Assembly: GCA_964624765.1 (NCBI GenBank)
Contig: CAZUZO010000057.1
Coordinates: 1 to 19,245 of the forward strand
DNA from: JAGTVB01 sp964624765
Lineage (GTDB): Bacteria; Pseudomonadota; Gammaproteobacteria; HK1
Length of the DNA stretch: 19,245 nucleotides
Direction of reading: 5' to 3'
Part shown: one piece after another, positions 6,018-12,704 of the stretch
Position numbering within the stretch: position 1 is the first letter of the stretch
Layout of the letters: each line of letters starts with the position of its first letter
The notes under the pieces: model-generated
Databases searched by the model: none
Told to the model about the DNA's origin: nothing
What the model saw: the letters and a program-made list of their open reading frames with translations, nothing else
Program-made: the position numbers and the translations under genes

Positions 6018-8120
6018 GTGCGCAGACCGCTGGAACTTAAAGCCGCTTTTCAACCCGCCGGCGATCAGATTACCGCCATCGCTGAGTTGTTGGACAACCT
6101 GCAAGCTGGGGTGGCCCATAGCACCCTGCTGGGCGTCACGGGATCTGGCAAGACCTATACCATCGCCAATGTGATCGAGCGATTACAGCGTTCCACCCTC
6201 ATTCTGGCACCTAATAAGACCCTGGCGGCTCAGCTTTACGGCGAGATGCGGGAGTTTTTCCCCAACAATGCGGTGGAATATTTCGTTTCTTACTATGACT
6301 ACTATCAGCCCGAGGCCTATCTGCCGGCGACCGACCTGTACATTGAAAAAGATGCTTCCATCAATGAGCATATCGAGCAGATGCGGTTGTCGGCGACCAA
6401 GGCGTTGCTGGAGCGTGAGGATGCCATCATCGTGGCAACCGTCTCGTCGATTTACGGCCTTGGCGATCCGGCGGCATTTCACTCCATGGTGCTACACCTG
6501 GTACGCGGGGAGATCATCGATCAGCGGGCGTTACTGCGGCGCCTGGCGGAAATTCAGTACACACGCAACGATATGGAGCTGCGACGGGGCACCTATCGGG
6601 TCCGCGGTGAGGTGATCGACATCCATCCCGCGGAGTCGGATCAGGAGGCGGTGCGGGTCGAGCTGTTCGACGACCAGATCGAGCAGATCACGCTATTGGA
6701 CCCGTTGACCGGCGAGATTCGCCAGCGCTTGCCGCGCGTGACTATCTATCCGAAAAGCCACTACGCTACTCCGCGGCAAACCATTTTGGATGCCATCGAG
6801 GTCATCAAGGTGGAGCTTAAGGAATGCCTTGAGGTGCTTTATTCCCAGAACAAACTGGTGGAAGCCCAGCGGCTTGAGCAACGTACCCGCTTCGACATCG
6901 AAATGATGATGGAGCTGGGGTACTGTAAGGGGATCGAAAATTATTCTCGCTATCTCTCCGGCAGGCAGGCGGGAGAACCCCCGCCGACGCTGTTCGACTA
7001 CCTTCCGGCGCAGGCGTTGCTCGTCATCGACGAGAGTCACGTCACTATCCCGCAGCTCGGAGGTATGTACCGTGGCGACCGTTCGCGTAAGGAAACCTTG
7101 GTGGAATTCGGCTTTCGACTGCCCTCGGCATTGGATAATCGGCCGCTGCGGTTCGACGAGTTTGAGCGGCTCGCACCGCAGACCATCTTTGTCTCGGCCA
7201 CTCCTGGCCCCTACGAAAAGCAGCGCTCGGGGGCGTTGGTGGAGCAGGTGGTGCGTCCCACGGGGCTCGTGGATCCGGAAGTCGAGGTGCGCCCCGTGGC
7301 CATCCAGGTGGATGACCTCCTGTCCGAAATCAATCGGCGGGCTTTAGTGTCCGAGCGCGTATTGGTTACCACTCTCACCAAGCGGATGGCCGAGGACTTG
7401 ACCGACTACCTCGCGGAGCACGGGGTGAAGGTGCGTTATCTGCATTCCGACGTCGATACCGTGGAGCGCGTCGAAATCATTCGTGACCTGCGCCTGGGGA
7501 AGTTCGATGTGCTGGTCGGCATTAATCTGTTGCGCGAGGGCTTGGATATTCCCGAGGTATCCCTGGTGGCGATTCTGGATGCCGATAAGGAGGGATTCTT
7601 ACGCTCTGACCGTTCCCTCATTCAGACCATCGGCAGGGCGGCGCGCCACCTGCATGGCAAAGCGATCCTGTATGCGGATACCCTCACCGGTTCGATGGCT
7701 CGGGCCATCGAGGAGACGGAGCGCCGTCGCCGCAAACAGATGGCCTATAATCAGGCCCATGGCATTACCCCCCGGGGCATTCAGAAGGCCGTCACCGATA
7801 TTATGGAGGGGGTCTATCGCTCTGATGCGAAGGCGCCGAAGGCGTATGCGCAGGTGGCCGAGGAGGTGATTGAGTACGCCGCCCTGCTGCCGGAGCGGGC
7901 AGCTAAGATGCTCCAGAATCTGGAACGAAAAATGTACAAGCATGCGGAGAATCTCGAGTTTGAGCAGGCAGCCAAGCTGCGGGACCAGATTCGGCAGCTT
8001 CGCAGAGGTCTCATGGGTATCGGGGATACGGGTCCGGGCGAAGCTGAGGGGGGCGCGCCGGCCCCGGCACCGAAGCGGCGCGCCTCGCGCCGGGGCCGGC
8101 GGCGCACCATCGGGGGCTGA
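6018..8120 (+). CDS. uvrB: Excinuclease ABC subunit B (UvrB)
   Basis: UvrB is the DNA-damage verification helicase of nucleotide excision repair: UvrA loads it on damaged DNA and it recruits UvrC for incision. The 700-residue protein shows Walker A GVTGSGKT (39-46), the damage-probing beta hairpin around YDYYQPEAYLPATDLYIEKD, DEAD-type motif II VIDESH (336-341), FVSATPGPYE, TLTKRMAEDL, GINLLREGLDIPEVSLV, QTIGRAAR, and a C-terminal UVR domain (HAENLEFEQAAKLRDQI) that binds UvrC. It starts at GTG 6018 after AGGAGA, giving the usual RPLELKAAFQPAGDQ beginning. It carries an extra ~35-residue tail after the UVR motif, Pro/Ala- then Arg-rich (PKRRASRRGRRRTIGG), absent from the E. coli protein, and encoded over a strong GC hairpin. 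Otherwise intact. Confidence 0.97.
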   Translation: MRRPLELKAAFQPAGDQITAIAELLDNLQAGVAHSTLLGVTGSGKTYTIANVIERLQRSTLILAPNKTLAAQLYGEMREFFPNNAVEYFVSYYDYYQPEAYLPATDLYIEKDASINEHIEQMRLSATKALLEREDAIIVATVSSIYGLGDPAAFHSMVLHLVRGEIIDQRALLRRLAEIQYTRNDMELRRGTYRVRGEVIDIHPAESDQEAVRVELFDDQIEQITLLDPLTGEIRQRLPRVTIYPKSHYATPRQTILDAIEVIKVELKECLEVLYSQNKLVEAQRLEQRTRFDIEMMMELGYCKGIENYSRYLSGRQAGEPPPTLFDYLPAQALLVIDESHVTIPQLGGMYRGDRSRKETLVEFGFRLPSALDNRPLRFDEFERLAPQTIFVSATPGPYEKQRSGALVEQVVRPTGLVDPEVEVRPVAIQVDDLLSEINRRALVSERVLVTTLTKRMAEDLTDYLAEHGVKVRYLHSDVDTVERVEIIRDLRLGKFDVLVGINLLREGLDIPEVSLVAILDADKEGFLRSDRSLIQTIGRAARHLHGKAILYADTLTGSMARAIEETERRRRKQMAYNQAHGITPRGIQKAVTDIMEGVYRSDAKAPKAYAQVAEEVIEYAALLPERAAKMLQNLERKMYKHAENLEFEQAAKLRDQIRQLRRGLMGIGDTGPGEAEGGAPAPAPKRRASRRGRRRTIGG
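8056..8101. repeat. GC-rich inverted repeat in the 3' end of uvrB
   Basis: GCCGGCCCCGGC (8057-8068) is perfectly complementary to GCCGGGGCCGGC (8089-8100), extended by one pair on the outside (8056 with 8101), with a 20-base loop. It lies within the uvrB codons for the basic tail. There is no T-run after it, so it is not a canonical intrinsic terminator; it could block 3' exonucleases or reflect a palindromic insertion. Confidence 0.6.
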
Positions 8121-8176
8121 AGGACGACTGGCCGATAAACCAAGCTCTCGCACTGGCGCCCTGTATGATTTAGAAT

Positions 8177-8205
8177 TTGCCAGACACGTTGTAGGTTGCT
8201 ATGTT
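8177..8205 (+). promoter_or_regulatory. Sigma-70-type promoter for tRNA-Val
   Basis: TTGCCA (8177-8182), a 17-base spacer and TATGTT (8200-8205) stand 12 bases before the tRNA-Val 5' end, so the tRNA need not depend on readthrough from uvrB. Confidence 0.65.
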
Positions 8206-8217
8206 TTCGGACTCATT

Positions 8218-8292
8218 AGGCGCGTAGCTCAGTGGTAGAGCACTACCTTGACATGGTAGTGGTCGGTGGTTCGATCCCACTCGCGCCTACCA
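8218..8292 (+). tRNA. tRNA-Val (anticodon GAC)
   Basis: A 75-base cloverleaf with acceptor AGGCGCG/CGCGCCT, discriminator A, encoded CCA, D arm GCTCAGTGGTAGAGC, anticodon arm CTACC-TTGACAT-GGTAG (GAC, reading GUC) and T loop TTCGATC. It sits between uvrB and thrS. Confidence 0.96.
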
Positions 8293-8371
8293 GATACGCT
8301 CACCCTATCCCCATCGTCACGGCTTGCGGTGTCTGTTTGTAACCTCGGTTGCTCCGTAGGAAGTCCCCATC

Positions 8372-10297
8372 ATGCCGACCATCGCTCTACCCGACGGAAC
8401 AGAGCTGCATTTTGACCGGTCTGTCACGGTCCAGGAGGTTGCGACGGCCATCGGGCCTGGGCTGGGCAAGGCGGCGCTTGCGGGAGCGGTGGAGGGTCGT
8501 CTGGTCGATACCTCGTTCCGCATCGATCGGGACGCGACCGTCAAGATCATCACCGAGCGTGAGCCCGCTGGCCTTGAGGTCATTCGGCACTCCACGGCTC
8601 ATCTGATGGCCCATGCGGTCAAGGCGCTGTTTCCCGAAGCGCAAGTCACCATCGGGCCGGTGATCGAGGATGGCTTTTACTACGACTTCGCTTACCAACG
8701 CGGCTTTACGCCGGAAGATCTACAAGCGATCGAAACGAAAATGCACGCGATCGCCAAGGCGGACCTGCGGATCAGCCGGAGCGTCGTGGATCGGCAGCAG
8801 GCGATCGAGGTGTTTCGTAGCCTCGGGGAGGACTACAAGGCGGAGATTATCGCCGCTATCCCTAATAGCGAAGCCATCTCTTTATACAGCCAAGGTGATT
8901 TCGTCGATCTCTGCCGTGGTCCCCATGTGCCGAGCACCGGACGGCTTCGCGCGTTCAAGCTGATGAAGGTGGCGGGCGCCTATTGGCGCGGTGATTCCCG
9001 CAATGAGATGTTGCAGCGCATCTACGGCACGGCTTGGCCCGACAAGCAGTCACTCAGTGCTTATCTGTATCGGATCGAGGAAGCAGAGCGCCGGGACCAC
9101 CGTCGTATCGCTAAGGAGCTCGATCTGTTTCACTTCCAGGAAGAAGCACCGGGCATGGTGTTTTGGCACGAAAAAGGCTGGACCCTGTACAAGACTATCG
9201 AGAACCACATCCGCGAAAAGCTCGAAAGGTCCGGATATCAGGAAATACGCACCCCCCAGATCGTGGATCGCAGTCTGTGGGAGCGTTCCGGGCACTGGGA
9301 TAAGTTTCGTGACGAGATGTTTACCACCCACTCGCAGAATCGCGACTACGCGGTCAAGCCGATGAACTGTCCGTGCCATATCCAGGTTTTTAACCAGGGA
9401 CTAAAGAGCTATCGGGATTTGCCCTTGCGGATGGCGGAATTCGGCTCCTGTCACCGCAATGAGCCGTCCGGTGCCCTGCACGGGCTGATGCGGGTGGTCA
9501 GCTTCGTGCAGGATGATGCGCATATCTTCTGCACCGAAGAGCAGGTTCAGGCGGAGGTTTCTACGCTCATCGACCTGGTTTTCGAGGTTTATGGCGATTT
9601 CGGTTTCGATGATGTGGCGATCAAGCTTTCGACCCGGCCAGAGCAGCGGGTCGGCAGCGATGAAGTGTGGGACAAAGCGGAAAGAGCCTTGGAGTTGGCC
9701 CTCAATGCGAAGGGAGTGACCTGGGAGCTACAGCCCGGTGAAGGGGCCTTTTATGGTCCGAAGGTGGATTTTTCCCTTAGGGACTCCCTCGGGCGCGTTT
9801 GGCAGTGCGGTACCATCCAGGTGGACTTCTCCATGCCAGGGCGGTTGGGCGCCCACTACGTGGCCGAAGACGGCACCCGCCAGGTGCCGGTGATGTTGCA
9901 TCGAGCGCTGTTAGGCTCTCTGGAGCGCTTCATCGGAATTCTCATTGAGGAGTACGCGGGCAAGTTTCCGCCCTGGCTGGCTCCAGTACAGGCGGTGGTA
10001 TTGAACATCACCGATCAGCATGGCGAATACGCGTCACTTGTGACAAAAGCCTTGCAAAATCAGGGCCTCAGGGTTCGATCGGACTTGAGAAACGAAAAGA
10101 TCGGCCTTAAGATCCGCGAGCATACGCTGCAGCGCTTGCCCTACATGTTGATATGCGGGACACGCGAGATGGAAAATGCCACGGTGGCGGTACGCACTCG
10201 CGGCGGCAAGGACTTGGGAGGCATGACGTTGGCAGATTTTGCCGAACGGTTACGGGCGGATATCGCCCATCGGGGTCGGGGTTATAAGGAGGAATAG
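8372..10297 (+). CDS. thrS: Threonyl-tRNA synthetase
   Basis: A class II synthetase that charges tRNA-Thr. At 641 residues it matches the E. coli enzyme (642). Order of domains: N-terminal TGS domain (IALPDGTELHFDRSVTVQEV), the editing domain with the HSTAHLMAHA (HxxxH) motif near residue 70 and VDLCRGPHVPST, then the catalytic core with the zinc ligand Cys333 in MNCPCH, motif 2 around RMAEFGSCHRNEPSG, QDDAHIFC, and motif 3 around MLHRALLGSLERFIGILIEE. The C-terminal anticodon-binding domain begins at about FPPWLAPVQAVVLNIT. Start ATG 8372 follows AGGAAG. It is the first gene of the thrS-infC-rpmI-rplT-pheST block. I looked for an operator that mimics tRNA-Thr, as in E. coli, but cannot establish one by eye. 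Nothing is odd in the protein. Confidence 0.97.
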   Translation: MPTIALPDGTELHFDRSVTVQEVATAIGPGLGKAALAGAVEGRLVDTSFRIDRDATVKIITEREPAGLEVIRHSTAHLMAHAVKALFPEAQVTIGPVIEDGFYYDFAYQRGFTPEDLQAIETKMHAIAKADLRISRSVVDRQQAIEVFRSLGEDYKAEIIAAIPNSEAISLYSQGDFVDLCRGPHVPSTGRLRAFKLMKVAGAYWRGDSRNEMLQRIYGTAWPDKQSLSAYLYRIEEAERRDHRRIAKELDLFHFQEEAPGMVFWHEKGWTLYKTIENHIREKLERSGYQEIRTPQIVDRSLWERSGHWDKFRDEMFTTHSQNRDYAVKPMNCPCHIQVFNQGLKSYRDLPLRMAEFGSCHRNEPSGALHGLMRVVSFVQDDAHIFCTEEQVQAEVSTLIDLVFEVYGDFGFDDVAIKLSTRPEQRVGSDEVWDKAERALELALNAKGVTWELQPGEGAFYGPKVDFSLRDSLGRVWQCGTIQVDFSMPGRLGAHYVAEDGTRQVPVMLHRALLGSLERFIGILIEEYAGKFPPWLAPVQAVVLNITDQHGEYASLVTKALQNQGLRVRSDLRNEKIGLKIREHTLQRLPYMLICGTREMENATVAVRTRGGKDLGGMTLADFAERLRADIAHRGRGYKEE

Positions 10298-10302
10298 ATA
10301 TC
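10286..10302 (+). promoter_or_regulatory. Shine-Dalgarno and rare ATC start of infC
   Basis: AAGGAGG at 10286-10292 lies 7 bases before ATC at 10300-10302. The next in-frame common start (GTG 10357) would cut off the conserved NRVNEEI segment and has no comparable site. The Shine-Dalgarno lies inside the last thrS codons. Rare start codons on infC are how IF3 limits its own synthesis in enterobacteria (ATT there). Confidence 0.8.
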
Positions 10303-10815
10303 GTCGCGGAGAAAAAGAACAGGGTCAACGAGGAGATCACGTCGAGAGAACTCCGGGTGATCGGTGCCGATGGCAAGCAGGTCGGGATCATCTCCCGCGG
10401 CGAAGCGTTGGCCATGGCCGAAGCGGCGGAGCTCGATCTGGTGGAGATTTCTCCCAATGCAGAGCCCCCCGTGTGCCGATTGATGGACTACGGGAAGTTT
10501 ATCTTTCAGCAGAGTAAAAAACGGCAGGCGGCACGCAAGAAGCAGCAACAGGTGCAGCTTAAGGAAGTGAAGTTTCGCCCAGGTACGGAAGAGGGCGACT
10601 ACCAGACCAAGCTCAGAAACCTCAAGCGTTTCCTCGTCCACGGCGACAAGACCAAGGTGACCATGTGGTTTCGCGGGCGCGAGATGGCCCACCAGGACAT
10701 TGGCATGAAGCTGTTGCAGCGGGTCGAATCGGATCTCGATGAGTTGGCCAAGGTCGAGCAAACGCCCAAGCTCGAGGGTCGGCGAATGTCGATGGTTTTG
10801 ACGCCCAAAAAGTAG
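10300..10815 (+). CDS. infC: Translation initiation factor IF-3
   Basis: IF3 binds the 30S subunit, prevents early 50S joining and checks the start codon and initiator tRNA. Read from ATC at 10300 the protein is 171 residues: M-VAEKKNRVNEEITSRELR, then VIGADGKQVGIISRGEALAMA, AELDLVEISPNAEPPVCRLMD, YGKF, the lysine-rich linker (SKKRQAARKKQQQV) and the C-terminal domain (LKEVKFRPGTEEGDYQTKL, MWFRGREMAHQDIGMKLL, PKLEGRRMSMVLTPKK). This is full family length. No ATG, GTG or TTG in this frame gives the conserved N-terminus, so the start is a discriminated codon and translation is probably autoregulated by IF3 itself. It begins 2 bases after the thrS stop and is likely co-transcribed and coupled. 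Confidence 0.95.
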   Translation: MVAEKKNRVNEEITSRELRVIGADGKQVGIISRGEALAMAEAAELDLVEISPNAEPPVCRLMDYGKFIFQQSKKRQAARKKQQQVQLKEVKFRPGTEEGDYQTKLRNLKRFLVHGDKTKVTMWFRGREMAHQDIGMKLLQRVESDLDELAKVEQTPKLEGRRMSMVLTPKK

Positions 10816-10892
10816 GGACCGGTGTCGGGGCCGAAACATCATCGGGTCGGCCGCTGCCCGGTGAAGCTCAACAGCAGGTAGCGAGAAACAAT

Positions 10893-11090
10893 ATGCCCAA
10901 GATAAAGACGAATCGAGGTGCTGCAAAGCGTTTCAAGCCCAGGCTCGGCGGTGGCTTCCAACGGGCGCAGTCGCATCTAAACCATATCCTGACGAAAAAA
11001 CGAACCAAACGTAAGCGCCAGCTACGCAGCCTGCAAACCGTGTCTCAGGCCGACACGCGGGCGGTTCGGCGTCTATTGCCCTATAGCTGA
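10893..11090 (+). CDS. rpmI: 50S ribosomal protein L35
   Basis: A 65-residue, highly basic ribosomal protein of the large subunit. MPKIKTNRGAAKRFKPRLGG, the HILTKKRTKRKRQLR core and the VRRLLPY end are diagnostic for L35. It follows infC by 77 bases, a gap rich in potential stems that could hold the translational operator recognised by L20 in relatives (inference; not resolved by eye). The ribosome binding site is weak (GCGAGAA), which fits regulated translation. rplT follows after 11 bases. Confidence 0.97.
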   Translation: MPKIKTNRGAAKRFKPRLGGGFQRAQSHLNHILTKKRTKRKRQLRSLQTVSQADTRAVRRLLPYS

Positions 11091-11101
11091 GGAGAGATCG
11101 C

Positions 11102-11455
11102 ATGCCGAGGGTCAAACGCGGGGTGACGAGCCACGCCCGACACAAGAAAGTGCTTGCCCAGGCAAAGGGCTACCAAGGACGGCGCAAGAACGTCTATCGG
11201 GTGGCTAACCAAGCGGTGATTCGGGCCGGGCAGTACGCTTATCGGGATCGCCGACAGCGTAAGCGGCAGTTTCGTGCCTTATGGATCACGCGCATCAACG
11301 CCGCGGCGCGGGCCTGCGGGCTTTCCTACAGTCGCTTCATGGACGGTCTGAACAAAGCCGGGGTGGTTCTCGATCGGAAGGTGCTTGCCGATCTGGCAGT
11401 ATTTGACAGCCACGCCTTCGCGGAGCTGGCCGAAAGGGCCAAAGCCCAACCTTAA
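11102..11455 (+). CDS. rplT: 50S ribosomal protein L20
   Basis: A 117-residue basic protein that binds 23S rRNA early in large-subunit assembly and in enterobacteria represses the rpmI-rplT mRNA. It shows the L20 pattern throughout: MPRVKRGVTSHARHKKVL, AKGYQGRRKNVYRVANQAV, YAYRDRRQRKRQFRALWITR, INAAARACGLSYSRFMDGL and LDRKVLADLAVFDSHAFAEL. The start ATG is preceded by GAGGAGAG. After its stop, 80 bases precede pheS; I see no Phe-codon-rich pheM-type leader peptide there and only a weak imperfect stem (GCCCAA ... TTGGGC), so attenuation control of pheST is not supported. Confidence 0.98.
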   Translation: MPRVKRGVTSHARHKKVLAQAKGYQGRRKNVYRVANQAVIRAGQYAYRDRRQRKRQFRALWITRINAAARACGLSYSRFMDGLNKAGVVLDRKVLADLAVFDSHAFAELAERAKAQP

Positions 11456-11535
11456 CCAACCCGTTTTGGGCGGTGCCATTCCGGGTTCTCGAAGACGGTG
11501 CAGGTGCGCTGCCGCCGATCGTTCAGTGAGAGCTT

Positions 11536-12597
11536 TTGACGGTGATAGAAACTGAGTCCGGTGAGGGTGGTGCAAAGGCCCGGAGTGAGCTTGTCGATAT
11601 TCTCTCCGCCGCCCGCCAAGCCATCGCCGCGGCAGACGATGTGGGCTCGCTGGATCAACTGCGTGTGCGCTTTCTGGGGAAGCAGGGCATACTCACGGCG
11701 CGGCTCAAGCGACTCGGGCAATTATCGCCTGCCGAGCGTCCGCGGGTTGGCAAGGTCATCAACGAAGCCAAGCAATCGCTGCAAGACGCGCTGGAGTCGC
11801 GGCGTGCGACCCTCGAGGCCGAGCGCTTGGAGCGCTCACTGGAGGCAGAACGTCTCGACGTGACCCTGGCCGGCAGGGGTCAGGTGCCAGGTGGTTTGCA
11901 TCCCATAACCCGCACCTTGGAGCGTATCGAAAGGTTTTTCTTGCAGGCCGGCTTCACGGTCGCCGAGGGTCCCGAGATCGAGGACGATTACCACAACTTC
12001 GAGGCCCTCAATATGCCGGCCCATCATCCTGCGCGGGCCATGCACGACACCTTTTATTTCGACGGGCGCACGTTACTGCGCACCCATACCTCGCCGGTGC
12101 AGATCCGTGTCATGCAGTGCGGTGTACCGCCATTGCGAGTGATTGCGCCGGGGCGAGTGTACCGCTGTGACTCCGACGTGACCCATACACCGATGTTTCA
12201 TCAGGTGGAAGGGTTCCTGGTGGACGAAGACGTGAGTTTTGCCGATCTGAAGGGCATTTTGGTGGAGTTCTCTCGAGCGTTTTTTGAACGCGAATTGGCG
12301 CTTCGGTTTCGCCCGTCTTATTTCCCGTTCACCGAGCCCTCCGCAGAGGTGGATGTGCAATGCGTGATGTGCTCGGGTAAAGGATGTCGCGTCTGTGGAG
12401 AAACGGGTTGGCTGGAGGTGCTGGGCTGCGGCATGGTCCATCCCAAGGTGTTCGATAACGTCGGCATCGATAGCGATCGCTACACCGGCTATGCTTTCGG
12501 CATGGGCGTCGAGCGGCTGGCCATGTTGCGGTACGGGGTCAATGACTTGCGCTTGTTCTTCGAAAACGACCTGCGCTTCCTGCAGCAGTTTCGCTAG
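11536..12597 (+). CDS. pheS: Phenylalanyl-tRNA synthetase alpha subunit
   Basis: The catalytic alpha chain of the (alpha beta)2 synthetase that charges tRNA-Phe. The N-terminal coiled coil (about residues 50-110, LEAERLERSLEAERL) is followed by the class II core: HPITRTLERIERFFLQAGF, EGPEIEDDYHNFEALNMP, ARAMHDTFYF, LLRTHTSPVQIRVMQ, GRVYRCDSDVTHTPMFHQVEG, a Cys-rich insertion (CVMCSGKGCRVCGETGW) and motif 3 (GYAFGMGVERLAML). The insertion with four Cys in CxxC-like spacing occurs in several gammaproteobacteria but not in E. coli. The longest start is TTG 11536 (353 residues), close to a GAG; GTG 11542 would give a protein two residues shorter and cannot be excluded. Confidence 0.96.
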   Translation: MTVIETESGEGGAKARSELVDILSAARQAIAAADDVGSLDQLRVRFLGKQGILTARLKRLGQLSPAERPRVGKVINEAKQSLQDALESRRATLEAERLERSLEAERLDVTLAGRGQVPGGLHPITRTLERIERFFLQAGFTVAEGPEIEDDYHNFEALNMPAHHPARAMHDTFYFDGRTLLRTHTSPVQIRVMQCGVPPLRVIAPGRVYRCDSDVTHTPMFHQVEGFLVDEDVSFADLKGILVEFSRAFFERELALRFRPSYFPFTEPSAEVDVQCVMCSGKGCRVCGETGWLEVLGCGMVHPKVFDNVGIDSDRYTGYAFGMGVERLAMLRYGVNDLRLFFENDLRFLQQFR

Positions 12598-12704
12598 TGA
12601 TCGGGAGCGATCCCGTTGCCTTGTACCCTGCGAAGACACAGCCTCAGCTGTCCTTCGGTGCCCAGCGATGGCCCACAAGCGCCACTAACCTTAGTTAAGG
12701 AACG
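12598..12704 (+). other. 107-bp pheS-pheT gap with two small stems
   Basis: In many bacteria these genes nearly touch; here 107 bases separate them. The gap contains CGGGA-GCGA-TCCCG, a 5-bp stem with a GNRA-type loop just after pheS, and CCTTA-GT-TAAGG at 12689-12700, a palindrome that includes the AAGGA ribosome binding site of pheT. Masking of that site is possible but the stem is weak. Confidence 0.35.

Noticed and set aside
11456..11535. pheM-type attenuator or leader peptide before pheS
   Set aside because: No short frame with clustered Phe codons and no terminator with a T-run; only a weak 6-bp stem.
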